Below, piece after piece: positions 1 to 10,667 of a DNA stretch of 64,000 nucleotides. The stretch covers positions 1,798,001 through 1,862,000 of the forward strand of contig JAUKUA010000004.1 of NCBI GenBank assembly GCA_030549175.1, read 5' to 3'. A program made the position numbers and the translations under genes. This stretch comes from Lasiosphaeris hirsuta (Eukaryota > Ascomycota > Sordariomycetes > Sordariales > Lasiosphaeriaceae). The notes under the pieces were generated by a model. That model did not search any database. It was not told the DNA's origin and saw nothing but the letters and a program-made list of their open reading frames with translations. Each line of letters starts with the position of its first letter. The first letter of the stretch is position 1.

Positions 1-725
1 CGATGACCTCAGGTGGCTTTTCTTTTTCTTACAAAAAGCTGTACACGATATGCCTCGACTGCCACCCCTCCCCCCTCTCCGCCATACATCTCCTCCCTCC
101 TAGACCCCTGGTTATGGGCCAAGAACTTCCTGGCCTGCAATGGCTAATCTCGGTGTGCCCTGCATGCGCTAATAAGGCACAGGCCAGGCGGGGTGGTGGC
201 TGCGCTCTTCTCCGCTCAATTTGGGGCTGTCCTATCCAACAAAACCCCAAGATACTAGTACTGTCATTCTTAAATATTTTTGCAATAATACCCCCATTCT
301 CTCACCCGACACAGTGGGCGCATGAACATGATGGGTACCCTTCAGCTCTTCAGTGGGGGCGGGATGAAACATCCTGAATGGATGGGATTTTGACGCCTCA
401 CACCCTAGACGAGATGTGTGGACCAGACGACTCTTGCAGAGAGAGAAACCGGATCGCACTCAATGGGGTGGTAGCGGCTTGAGCCGGATTGAAATTGGCG
501 CGGACTTTTGTGCTGAAGCGGCCTCTATTTTGGCAAGTGAATTTCTCCCAACTCAACGTCCAGGTTTTAGTTGTAGGGGTTAGCAGTGTTCCCGCAAGCA
601 TTTGCATATCGTAAGACGAGGCCTGGTTGAAGCTTGTTCAAGTCCAAGGTTAACATGGTTTAAAGCAGAAGAGGCCTCAAGCAGAAAGAGGCCGGTAACC
701 CCAATAGGCCACAGTTGGCATCAAG

Positions 726-768
<43 letters not shown>

Positions 769-852
769 TCTCTGACGGCTGGACAGTTTCTCCAAGACAT
801 GCTAACCTCCCGTCAGTAATGCTGGTTTCCGTCCAAGAGCAAGCCGGCCTTT
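1..852. other. Intergenic, no gene recognised
   Basis: Short overlapping open frames occur on both strands but none has domain-like composition or splice support. The only distinct feature is an AT dinucleotide run near 728-766. The right end is the 3' flank of the glycosyltransferase gene. Confidence 0.6.
728..766. repeat. (AT)n microsatellite
   Basis: An uninterrupted AT dinucleotide tract of about 19 units lies about 90 bases beyond the 3' end of the glycosyltransferase gene. Length polymorphism between strains is likely. Confidence 0.95.
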
Positions 853-2595
853 TCATGCTCCACCTGGAGGAGGGGGGCGAGTAACCCCATTCCCAATCTC
901 AGCCAGAATTCTCCTTGCAGCAACTACGCGCCCTCCGCCAGACTTCCTACACAGCTCGGCCAGCTCGTTTGCCCTCCTGGCATAGAATGAAGACCGCCCT
1001 CCGACCATGACATCAATTAGGATCCCGCCGAGCTCACTACCCTTGCACAGCTCTTCTGTCTCCCGGTTCCCCCACCGCCCGATGCCTAGAATCTCGGCCC
1101 GCCTTGCAAAGTCGTACGTGTCCATCCAAAAGGGGAGGACGACTTGGGGGATACCCGCACTGGCATCAACACGGTTAAAAAAATGCCCAATATCCCACAA
1201 GCAGAACCGAGCAAACTCACCTCACGGACTCCAAAAAGGAATTCGACCCCCCATGATGAACGGTACAGACCACAGTGCCGGCCTCCAACACCGCCGTCGG
1301 CTCGGCCTCAATCCACTCCACAATCAACACCCTTTCCTTCTCCATCTCCTTACCCAGGATATCATGAACAGCACAGCCAGGCTGATGGACAGGATACCGG
1401 CCCTTAGGCATGAGCTTCCACAGGACCTGCAGCCCCGCCAGGCGCCCGTCGCGCCACAGCACGCTCTCGACGTGGTCGAGCAGGAGGCGGATGGCCGTGG
1501 CCATCTCGACGGCGAAGCGCTCGTCGAAGAACATGTGCGTCCCCAGGTTGATGTACAGCGTTGGCCCGCGCGCCAGCCACGCCGCCAGCCCCGCGTCGGC
1601 CTCCTTGATTGGCGTCGCCGGCCGCAGCATCGGCCCGCACGCGATGATGTTAGCTGGGATCGTGGAGAGCGGGAACTCGAGCTCGGGCAGGTTGGCGACT
1701 AGGAAGCGGATGCCGAGGTTAGGGTTGAGACTGTCAAGGGGGGGTTAGCTTGTTGAAGGCGTTGGGGGTTGTCGCGTTGGGAGTGCGTACCTGAGGTCGT
1801 TGAGCGTCGTTAGCTGGGCGCCGTCTGCGTGGGCGGCGACGTAGCGCTGGATGGAGCGGCGGTGGGTGTCTAGGAGGATGCCGCAGACGATGGCAAGGAG
1901 GACGAGGAAGATGTTGGTGGGGATGTGGACCAGAGGGACGGGAAAGGGGTACGGCTTTCCGATACTGCATGGACGTTAGTCTCAGGAGAAGGGTCAAAGG
2001 GACCCGTGGGGTTGTACCAGGGGTATTTCCACAAGGCTTCGCCGTTTGGCTGTGAGGGCATGGCAAAATCTTTGATGGTGTTGGGCGAGAGGACGATGAA
2101 GTTGGTGCCGATGTGTCGTAGCGCTGTCAGGGCGGGCGAAAAGGCTGGGTCGACGGCGATAATGTCGGGCTGGACCTCGTGCACAATGTCGACAACCGAC
2201 GCCATAATCTGCACGAACTCGGGCCCCGTCCATGGCAGCGTAACCTTGAGCAGTAGCATCATGCGTCTGATGGCGTAGATCAGCTGAAATGTGTTGACGT
2301 TGTCTTTGAGACTTTCCCTCTCCGCCACGATCTCAGGCCGCGACCACGCCGACACCATGTCGAGCCCATCGATGGTGTGGAAGAGTATGGGCCGCCGGGT
2401 CCGGCTGTCGCGCTGAGCATGTTCTGATGTGGCCGACACGAACTTCTGAATAGGGGGAAACGAGCCAAAGTGAACTTCGACATCCTCGTCTGGAAGCGTC
2501 AGCAGCGCGTAACTTGTTGCGAGGTAGACATTAGCTTGGCCGTGCTCCGAGTTGGTGAGAAGAAGCACGCGCTTTGGAGCGGGTATTGATCCCAT
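853..2595 (-). CDS. UDP-glycosyltransferase-like protein (GT1 family), four exons
   Basis: Model: complement of exons 1221-1730, 853-1159, 1791-1964 and 2018-2595, giving 522 residues. The three introns (1965-2017, 1731-1790, 1160-1220) are 53-61 bases with GT-AG ends; the first two have a CTAAC branch site. The N-terminus (KRVLLLTNSEHGQANVYLA) resembles the GT-B acceptor-side fold. The C-terminal donor side has the VHHGGSNSFLESV block at about residues 408-420, the His-Gly-Gly part of the GT1 signature, followed by AGIPQVVLPFWMDTYDFA. A hydrophobic stretch around residues 200-220 (NIFLVLLAIVCGILL) suggests membrane association. By family it transfers a sugar from a nucleotide sugar to a small lipophilic acceptor such as a sterol or secondary metabolite; the acceptor cannot be told. 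No biosynthetic cluster surrounds it. Confidence 0.9.
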
Positions 2596-4565
2596 CTCTC
2601 CCCAAGCTTGGCGAAAGGCCCAACCTCACTTGCGCACTGCAACAAGTGAATTAGGAGGTTTTGAAGAACAGACTTGGCAACGTCGTACAGATACAGATAC
2701 AGGAGAGCGTTTTGGGGGGGGCGTCAGAAAAGGAGCAGCACATGGCTTGGCGCTGATATCGGAACGGCCAAGTGGCCCATGATAAAGGGGAAATGCGAGA
2801 ATTAGATGCCCGCGACCCTCCGACCTTCGTCGTCCGGCTTCGAGAAGACCAGGTTTCCCGGTAAGCGGGATGTGGAGGGATGGCATGCTCTGCGCCAACC
2901 GAGGGGTGTGTGGCGAGAGAGCTCGTTGGATGGAAAACGGGATCGGCTTCAGAGGCGAGAATCGCCTACCACACATCTCGAACGACTCTCTGACACGGAA
3001 TGGAAGTAAATAACCGGGAAAGAGGAGGTGATCCCTCGACTGGTTGGATCGACGTAATAACCTCCGTCACAGCCCGGCGGCGCCCATACAGTAGGCTCCC
3101 ACGTGTCCGGAGGGCAGTGATCGGCTCGAGCCTCGTTGCCATTGATATCAGCTTTCCGGAACACGAAGGGGTGTAGGAGAAGGAGACCTGAGACCACGCC
3201 CAGCTACGTAAGCCCTGATAACGTTGATGCCGCCAAGCTTCGTGAATGTGCCAAGCGAGCCGTTCCGTCGATCAGCGGCAGAGAACAATCCAGACATTCC
3301 ATAGCTTTTTCTCGGCGAGCTTCTCAGAATTGGGGTCACACCTCGTCTCTCGCTTGGCGGGTGGGGGTATGCCAAGGCAGCCGCATTGCTTGGGAGACAG
3401 GGCCGAGCAGCAGGTCATCCAGGAGCCAGTGATGGCTGCGTAAGCCCGCCGGTCCGGAAGCTGCCCTACTGCACTCTATGGCCCGGGGCACACGCCGACC
3501 CGCTCTTGATAGCATTGATTCGCATATAGGGGCAGGGGCAGGGGCCGGGGGTGTGACAGAGGGCGCATCGTTTACGGGTTGGCGGCCTGTCAGCTGCTTC
3601 TAGATGAACAGAGGAAATGGTTGTCATCCAGACGACGCGGCGTCCCATTGCGCGATCGCGGCAGATTCTGGCTAAAGTCCATGTTTTGGCCTCCTCACCA
3701 ATCAGCGGGGCCGAGTATTTTGGGGAACGGTTGTCGACGGAGACGGGAAGCTGGGTTTGATCTGTAATTTCCCAACATACTGCCTAAAGGAAAGCCGTGC
3801 TCCCTGCTCCCACCAGGGTGGTCCTGATATTTGTCGACCATGACCCTTGTCTGGGCTCGGCTGGGTCTAGAACTCGAGCACCCGACTGACCATTGCTACG
3901 CTGCCATGGGCCATGAATCGCATCTCAGAGGTGCACCGCTGTGACGAGTGAGGGGAAACGAGGTTAGTAATAAACAAATCTGCTCGAGCACCGGGTCCGA
4001 CTCATCTATTATGTCCTGGAAAGCTTGAATACCGCTCCCCCGAAATTTGATGCAGCATTCCGTAGGTGGCATCGAGCTCTGATGTAACCTGCCAGCTGCT
4101 GTTTCACTCGGCAGACTGCCTAAATACCTCGTGGTGTTTTGGCAGGCGAGGTGTCACCTGGCCCAACTGGAAGACGTTTGATCATGGCGATATTGTTGCC
4201 CATTATCGACAGAAAGAACGGAGCTGCTGCTCTCTCAAAGGTTGTGGAATATGCTTTCTCCAAACCAGGTATTTGTGTCTTCCGTCGGCAATTGGCCTGG
4301 ATTCGCACACGCCAAGACCGTTTCACGTTGAACACGCCCTCCAAGCCAGAAAAAGAAGCACGCAAACAAGGTGTGGTCGTTTACTCCAAGCATAAGCCTA
4401 TAAAACCTCATTCCCAAGAATCTTGATATCATGTAAATGCCACGGACTAGCAACGCTGATGCAGTGGATATCCCTTCGTTGCAAAACAAACAAATGCCGT
4501 AACCCAAAATGCATCGTCACCATCACCCTCCCGGTCTAAGGGGGGGTAGGCCGCTGCTCTTCAAA
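2596..4565. other. Intergenic, no gene recognised
   Basis: This gap lies between the start of the glycosyltransferase gene and the 3' end of the glycosidase gene. It holds only short open frames without recognisable motifs. It should contain the glycosyltransferase promoter, but I see no distinctive element. Confidence 0.6.
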
Positions 4566-6866
4566 TCAAAGCTTGACAACGGGCAACTCCGACATATGCA
4601 CCTTGGCCGACCCATATGGCACAAGCCTAAATGTCTCCTTCCCCCCAAAGCACGTCCTGTCCTGCGGGACATCGCCTGGCGTGCCCAGATACAATTCCCA
4701 TGCAATCTCACACCCCTCTACCGTAATATAATTGGGCGGTGCGCCATACTCGAACACGGGTGTCGGCAGCCCCTCCCCCTCGTTCATGCCGTGATACTCC
4801 AACGTGCCCACATCGATGGCCACATTCCACTTGTGCGTGTTCTTCACATAGTAGTCTCGCACCTGAGGGAACGGCAAGTCATGGAGCCCAGTACCGCGCG
4901 CATCGTCAAAGGCGTGGGGGAGAGACGACGTGTTGGCCGAGCCGACGTCGAGCGCGTAGAGCAGGCTGCCAAAGTAGACAGCAACCGTGCCGTTGGCGCG
5001 GGGCTCCGCGCGGACAGCGGCCCCGAGGGTGTACGTCACCATAGTCTCGCCAGCGGGGAGGGGCAGTTTGTGCATGCCGGTCTCGGGGTCGGGTTGGAGG
5101 GCGACGAGAGAGCCGTCAAGAGCGAGGGTAGAAGTGGAGGGGTTGTACCACGATGGCACGCGCAGGTAGAGGTCGAGGCCGGAGGCGGAGACAGCGGTGT
5201 ACCGCAGGGTGTGATCAAACGGATAGGCCGTGTCACAGTCGATGGTGGCGAGGTTGGTGGTTACCTTGGAGGGGCCCAGCAGCACGTGTGCGAGGCCAGT
5301 GTCGCCGACGGAGCCCCAGCTGTGGGTGACGAACTTGGGGTACCCTTGTGGGTGGTTGACTGTACAGCAGGGATATTGTGGCTCCATTCCAAAGGTCGTT
5401 GCCGCGCCGCTGTGGGCAGTGGTGAAGAGGAAGGGGCCGTGCGGATGGCTGTAGTCCTCGGTGTTGACGACGGCCCAGGGTCCGTTCGGTTGATCCAGAT
5501 ATTGATGTGCCCACATGTCGCCTGTCATCATGACAGGCATAGCATTGTAGATGACGAGCTCGGCGCGATCGGCATAGTAGTTGTTGCCGAGGGCGTGGTA
5601 CAGGTAGGCGAGGGAGTAGCCCGTCTCGACGGCTGTGCATAGCTCGCTCCCCATGTGTGGTGCGAGATCGCGCTGAATCTCGTCTCCGAGAATCGTCCCC
5701 GACGGTGCGCCATGGTACTCGAATGTCCAGTTGACTGCGGTCATGGAGGCGGCAATAAGAGAATCGTTGTGGCTGAAGCGGCGGACGACGGCCGATGCTT
5801 TCAACCCCTGGCCTGCATTCACGCCGTGAAGATAAGGATAATCCGGGTTTGTGATCCAGGGGTCATCAACGACCTTTTGGTAAACACCGGGCTGATACCA
5901 GTCGTCCCATTTATAGTCGCTCTGGTCGTAGAACATATTCATGTTTTCCCATAGCAAGGCGTCCTGAGTCGAAGGGTGGTTTTCCAGCATCCACTGAATA
6001 GAGACGATAAGATCATGGACCCGCGTCTGGCCCCAGTAGCATTGAAAATGAGGCGGGCAGATTGCATGCCCTTGGCTGTTGTTGCGCAGCATTGTGTTGG
6101 TCAGGTCCATGAACCTGCGGAGTGCACCGACAACTGGCTTTTCCCAAGTCGAGTTGGCTTCGGCCAACTGGGTAAGACCAAGGAAGAAGGGAGCACGCGC
6201 CCAAAAATTGCGATCCGACGGAATCTCAGGGCCGATCCAACCATCTTCTGTCTGCAGGTTGAGAACAGTCTCAGCGGCAGTGTGAACCTGGCCTTTCAGG
6301 CGATTGTTATCGATAAGGTAGGCCAGCGGGACTAGCCCGTTGAACCAATACGGCAGGGCTTCGTTCAGAGGGCTGTAGTCAGTGCCGCCATTGCCAGGGC
6401 CTTGCAACCACCGCGACTCGTTCACGTAAATGTAAAAGTCGTACTCGTGACCGGCCATGCCTTGGGCCATCTTGAAGCAGTTCCGTCAGCCAAATGCTGA
6501 GTGAAACTCACCGAGAGAATGGAGAAGAAAAAAACCTACCGTCTGCATCTCGCCCAGAATCCAGCCCGTCGGTAATACGGAACCAACGGGGAGGGGAGCG
6601 AATGCCCATGGTACAACTGGTAGTAAGATGTCAGCAACTGTCTGTCTGCCTGGACCCATTGGGGGCTGCGACTTGAACTCACGCGTCGACATTTCAACCC
6701 AGGTGATGAGATTGACATAAAGATATGTGAGGACCGCAGCAGCTGCAAGCGCCACAATTGTGTCGACGACATAACCTCGCCTTTTTCTCGGAGCGGCTGT
6801 CGAGGCGGCAGCCACCCGTGGCTTCAACCTGCTGAAGATCATCGCGACTCGCACCGGTCGCGGCAC
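4566..6866 (-). CDS. GH127/DUF1680-like six-hairpin glycosidase with N-terminal membrane anchor
   Basis: Model: complement of exons 6683-6866, 6540-6616 and 4566-6470 (introns 6617-6682 and 6471-6539), 721 residues. Residues 1-60 hold a basic segment (APRKRRGY) and one hydrophobic helix (IVALAAAAVLTYLYVNL), so it is probably a type II membrane protein facing the secretory lumen or cell surface. The catalytic part begins with PLPVGSVLPTGWILGEMQT. An ELC motif at residues 363-365 and a CC pair at 455-456 (YPCCTVNHPQGYPKF) match the Glu-x-Cys and Cys-Cys zinc ligands of the beta-L-arabinofuranosidase HypBA1, where the first Cys of the pair is the nucleophile. Predicted role: hydrolysis of a plant or fungal wall glycan. 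The fungal branch is poorly characterised, so the substrate is inferred. Aromatic-rich middle and several N-glycosylation sites fit an extracytoplasmic enzyme. Confidence 0.9.
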
Positions 6867-7063
6867 TTGAGAGCAGCAGCAGTAGTGTCGAATGAAAGTA
6901 TGAAAACAGTGCCAGGTCTCACGGGTGGCTTTCGTAGCGTCAAGGCCGATGGTGTGCTACGTCGGACTGATGCTGCAACCCGCGCAAGGTGGCCTTGTTC
7001 ATTGTCGAACTGAGGGGGCTATCTCGGCGTGGGAATTGTTGGTATTTTGAGGTTGGCCTTGTC

Positions 7064-7096
<33 letters not shown>

Positions 7097-7502
7097 GGGG
7101 GTTGGCGATCACCGCCGTCTGTTCACATGATTGACTCGCTTTGACGCCACGTCAAGGGTCCTATCCCTCCAAGGGTTAGGGTTGGTACCGGTAAGGCCCA
7201 TGGCAAGCATTAACGATAGGAGGTGGCAGTTCTCGAAGGATTGCTCGAGGGGCTAGCTCACTTGGGTAAATCGCGTCAGCTGAGAAGACACATCACATTC
7301 TCAAAGGAAAAAAATATATCGAGGGCCGTCCCTGCAACGCTAGCGAAACACAAAAGAAACCTGGTGGCAGGAAGGAGCTCGCGCCCGCCGGGTACGGTGA
7401 CCGGTTCGGGCCACACACTAGCACTCAGCACTGCAATCGAGGAAGCGTGATCTATCTATTCCCGATACGACAAAGCGAGGGAATGAACGGCAAAAAGGAG
7501 CG
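6867..7502. other. Intergenic: glycosidase promoter side and poly-T tract
   Basis: No gene is seen. A 29-base T run lies at 7066-7094. The short open frame at 7223-7450 has no recognisable features. Confidence 0.6.
7066..7094. repeat. Poly-T homopolymer
   Basis: About 29 consecutive T residues. On the minus strand this is a poly-A tract upstream of the glycosidase gene, either a nucleosome-depleting element or an old retrotransposed tail. Confidence 0.9.
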
Positions 7503-7591
7503 TCTCCTCGACCGGAATCGAGCCGGTGACCTTTCGGTATATGATTTTAACAATTACAGCCGAACGTGATAGCCAACTACACCACAAGGAG
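7503..7591 (-). tRNA. tRNA-Tyr (GTA) with 15-base intron
   Basis: On the minus strand the 7-base acceptor stem CTCCTTG (7585-7591) pairs with CGAGGAG (7504-7510) with one G-U pair, and the discriminator is A. The D-arm region is GTGTAGTTGGCTATCAC. The anticodon stem TTCGG/CCGAA encloses CTGTAA, an intron of 15 bases, then A, giving anticodon GTA with the intron after position 37 as is usual for eukaryotic tRNA-Tyr. The T arm is ACCGG-CTCGATT-CCGGT. The C1-G72 pair is also characteristic of eukaryotic tRNA-Tyr. Mature length is 74 before CCA addition. Confidence 0.93.
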
Positions 7592-8075
7592 TTTGAATTG
7601 TTGTGATTGTGGATCCAGAGTCCAGCCCTTGTACCCTTGCATGCCCTGAGCAGACCCCGCCCTGTTTTGACTGGTGCCACCAAACTCTTGGCGACAACCC
7701 CAAGAGCTGGCCCCGTCAGACCTCAACCACTCGCTTTCACACGGCGAAACTCAAGACCGATCAAGTGACATGGAAACTGATACGATTCGAGTACTCAATC
7801 CTGCTACTGACACTACGGACTAAATAAAAAGAAGCTTAAAGACCGGACCCGAGCAAGAGCGGAACGACTGACCCCCGCTAGCTGCCAACTCCACACTTCC
7901 CGACACGCTGAACAAAAAGGAAGAAAAAAACCCATGGTCTCAATACCACCACCACCAACCCGCCCCCAATGGTCCATCTCAAACCTCGACGAAGTCGCCA
8001 GCTGCGAGAGTTGCAACATCAAGCGTCCAGCGCATCTGCGTTCGACCTTGGCTACAAGCTCGCGCAGCACAGCAG
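7592..8075. other. Spacer with a possible out-of-frame 3' extension of the coiled-coil gene
   Basis: The minus-strand frame 7813-8085 (AVTAVLRELVAKVERR followed by GRLMLQLSQLATSS) looks protein-like and directly follows the end of the coiled-coil gene in another frame. It may be a lost or alternatively spliced C-terminus. Nothing else is seen. Confidence 0.35.
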
Positions 8076-10667
8076 TCACCGCCACCGGCTCGTCGACTGA
8101 GTCGCCCTCCTAGTAAATGACCTCCTAGTAAAGCGGATTTCCGACTTGCCGTCGCTCAGCCGCTGCTCGAGGAGATCGGGGAAGTTCCACGTGTACCTGG
8201 ATCCCTTGAACCACTTCTCGTAGTCGGTAAACAGGTCCTTAAACGCGCTGATGAGGTCCTTGACCTGCTCCCTGTCGACACACTGGTCATGCGACGCCGC
8301 CGCCTCGAGCATTCGGTTCCTATTGGTGGCGGAGTGCAGCTCTCTCCCTTTCCTTTCGAGCTGTGACTGGGCCGCCGAAAGCTCGCTGGAGATCTCGGCA
8401 AAGCGCGCCCTGTCCCTCTCGAGGCTGTGGCCCCTCGCCTCGTAGTTTTCCCTGATCTTCGCAACTTCAGCGGCACGCTCCTTCTCCCTTGCCGCCATAT
8501 CGTCGCGATGCCGCACCTCATCCGCCAACCTCTCTCTCTCCCTCGCCGCCGCCTCATCCCGGTGCTTTGCATCGTCGGCCGCGCGCCCGGTCTTCTCCTC
8601 TTTTAGCTGCCGATACAACTGCTCCGGATCCAGCTCGCTGTTCAGCCTCACGGCCTCGGCCAGCTCAGCCTTCCTCTGCCTTACCTTCTCCTGCTCAATC
8701 CCCACCCTCCTCTCACTCTGCGCCAGCTCCGACTTGACATCATTCAGTCGCTGCCGCGTGTCCGCCACCGCCGCCTTCGCAGCCCCCAGATCCCTGGCCA
8801 GATCATCCACCTTGTGCGCAGCCATGGACGCGCGCCGCTCCGCGTCAGCGATGCGCTCGCTCGACGTCTCGGCCAGGTTCTCGTACTCGGCCGCGAGCTC
8901 CTTCTGCTTGCCGCGCTGCTCGCGCAGGTCCCGCTGCAGCGTGTTGTGCAGCCGCTTCTGCTCGCTCAGCTTGTGCTTGAGGCTGTCGACGCGTTGGTCC
9001 TTGGCCCCGCCCTCGGCTTCGAGCGTCGCGATGCGGTCCGAGCTGTCGCCGAGGGCCTTTTGGAGCTCCTTGAGCTCCTTGCGCAGCTCGCGCTTCTGGG
9101 ACTCGCGCTGCGCCAGGTCGGTTTGGAACGAGGATATTTCCGATTGCAGCTCTTTCTCCCTATTTTGGGTCGCGTCGGCGTCCGAGGTGAGCTTGGTGAT
9201 GATCGCTTGGAGGGAGACGGCGCGGTCCTTGAGCATCTTCTCGGCCTGGCTGAGTTGCGCGTCCGACTGCTCCAACTGCGCCCGTGCCAGGCGCAGTTCA
9301 GTTTCGAGGGTGAGCGTCCGGGACTGCTCCTTGCGGAGCTTGGCTGTGAGACCCTGGCGGTTCTCTTTCTCGCGCGCGAGCTCCATCTTGGCTGCTGTCT
9401 TGTCCGATTTGGCCTTGCCGAGGTCGCCGTTTAGCTTGTACATATCCTCCTCCTGGTTGTCGAGTTGGGACTTGGAGTGTTGGATGGCGGAGCTCAGCCT
9501 CTTGGTCTCGGCCTCGAGTGTTGTGATTTTGGTCTGGAATTGGGCGTTGAGCTCGGCGAGGGCGTCGTTCTGGGCCTGAAGAGGAGCCATCTCCTGCTCG
9601 AGGGCATCCTTCTCACTCTTGAGACGAGCGCCTTCCGTGGTAAGCGCCGCATTCTTTTGTGAGAGATCTTCCACCTTGACGCTGAGCTGTTGAGCTTGTT
9701 GCGTGAGCTCCTGGACCACGACGGCCTGCTGCTCCTTCTCTTCTACGGCGCGCTGGAGAGAGTCTTCCACCTGGCGCTTCGAGCTCTCAAGAGCGCGATG
9801 CTCTTCTTCCAAGCGGTTGATGTCACACGACAGCTTCTCGATTTCTTGGACGCGGCCCTTGTCCTTCTCCACGTGTTTCTCCATCTGCGTGTTGAGGGCG
9901 CTCCTCACTCGTGCGTTGTCCGTGTTCACTCTTTCCCAAGACTCTTGGAGTTCTTTGTACTCTGTCTTTAGAGAAGTTTGCTCTTGCTCGAGGGTAGACT
10001 TGTCGTTGGCGAGGGCTGATCTCTCGTTCTCGAGGACCGATCTTTCGTTCTCGAGGGCTGATCTTTCGTTCTCGAGAGTGGCCATCTCGGATCTCAAGGC
10101 CGAATTGTCTTTGTGGAAAGCGGCGTTCTGAGCTTTCAGGGCCGCCTTGTCTGCTTCAAGGGCCGACCTCTCCTCCTCGAATGTCGAGCTACCCTTCTCG
10201 AGAGTTGACACCCTGCTCTCTAGATCCGATACCTTGTCGTTGGCGGCTGCTAGTTCTTCCGCGAGAGCTTTGTTCTTCTCGTCGCTGGCTGCCTTGTCCT
10301 GGACAAGTATCGATTTCGCTTCCTCGAGGGTGGCAAGCTCAGATTGCAGGCCGTCCTTGTCACCTTCAAGGGACCGGTTGCTGTCTCCGAGGGTCGAATT
10401 TTCCTGTTGGAGTGCATCGATATCGGCCTCCATCTGCGCCCTTTCCTCCATCAGGGAGTCATTAGCACGCAAAAGAGACTGGTTAGCCTCCTTGAGACTC
10501 AAATACTTCTGACGAAGAGTATTGTTCGAGTCGCGGACCCCGCTCGGCCGGCGTGGTGCTCCTGCCCCGACGGCCGTGACTTCGACATGCGGTGCCGGCT
10601 TGTTGGCGGTGCCAAAAGATGCGAATTGAGCGGCCGAGGCGGCGGGGCTCGTACTAGGGGTTCCCAT
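8076..10667 (-). CDS. Long coiled-coil protein
   Basis: An uninterrupted 863-residue frame. Residues 1-50 are low complexity and Ala/Pro rich. From about residue 55 to 760 the protein is almost wholly heptad-like, rich in Glu, Lys, Gln, Ala and Leu, with repeated short blocks such as LENERSALENERSVLENER around residues 195-215. A short non-coiled C-terminal part follows (CVDREQVKDLISAFKDLF, FKGSRYTWNFPDLLEQRL). There is no ATPase, kinesin or SMC head, so this is a scaffold or tether type protein; the role is unknown. The last residues come from a 15-base tandem duplication, and a protein-like reading continues in another frame past the stop, so the true C-terminus is uncertain. Confidence 0.85.
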   Translation of the reverse strand: MGTPSTSPAASAAQFASFGTANKPAPHVEVTAVGAGAPRRPSGVRDSNNTLRQKYLSLKEANQSLLRANDSLMEERAQMEADIDALQQENSTLGDSNRSLEGDKDGLQSELATLEEAKSILVQDKAASDEKNKALAEELAAANDKVSDLESRVSTLEKGSSTFEEERSALEADKAALKAQNAAFHKDNSALRSEMATLENERSALENERSVLENERSALANDKSTLEQEQTSLKTEYKELQESWERVNTDNARVRSALNTQMEKHVEKDKGRVQEIEKLSCDINRLEEEHRALESSKRQVEDSLQRAVEEKEQQAVVVQELTQQAQQLSVKVEDLSQKNAALTTEGARLKSEKDALEQEMAPLQAQNDALAELNAQFQTKITTLEAETKRLSSAIQHSKSQLDNQEEDMYKLNGDLGKAKSDKTAAKMELAREKENRQGLTAKLRKEQSRTLTLETELRLARAQLEQSDAQLSQAEKMLKDRAVSLQAIITKLTSDADATQNREKELQSEISSFQTDLAQRESQKRELRKELKELQKALGDSSDRIATLEAEGGAKDQRVDSLKHKLSEQKRLHNTLQRDLREQRGKQKELAAEYENLAETSSERIADAERRASMAAHKVDDLARDLGAAKAAVADTRQRLNDVKSELAQSERRVGIEQEKVRQRKAELAEAVRLNSELDPEQLYRQLKEEKTGRAADDAKHRDEAAARERERLADEVRHRDDMAAREKERAAEVAKIRENYEARGHSLERDRARFAEISSELSAAQSQLERKGRELHSATNRNRMLEAAASHDQCVDREQVKDLISAFKDLFTDYEKWFKGSRYTWNFPDLLEQRLSDGKSEIRFTRRSFTRRATQSTSRWR

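Noticed and set aside
4509..5642. 377-codon plus-strand frame opposite the glycosidase gene
   Set aside because: It lies wholly antisense to well-supported catalytic sequence with zinc ligands, and its composition (Val/Gly/Arg-rich, no motif) is that of an antisense shadow of GC-rich coding DNA.
853..6866. Secondary-metabolite cluster with the glycosyltransferase and the glycosidase
   Set aside because: No PKS, NRPS, terpene synthase, P450 or dedicated regulator lies nearby, and the two genes are 2 kb apart with ordinary neighbours.
8734..9579. 281-codon Ser/Arg-rich plus-strand frame
   Set aside because: Antisense to the coiled-coil gene; Ser/Leu/Arg repetition mirrors the Glu/Lys/Ala heptads on the other strand.
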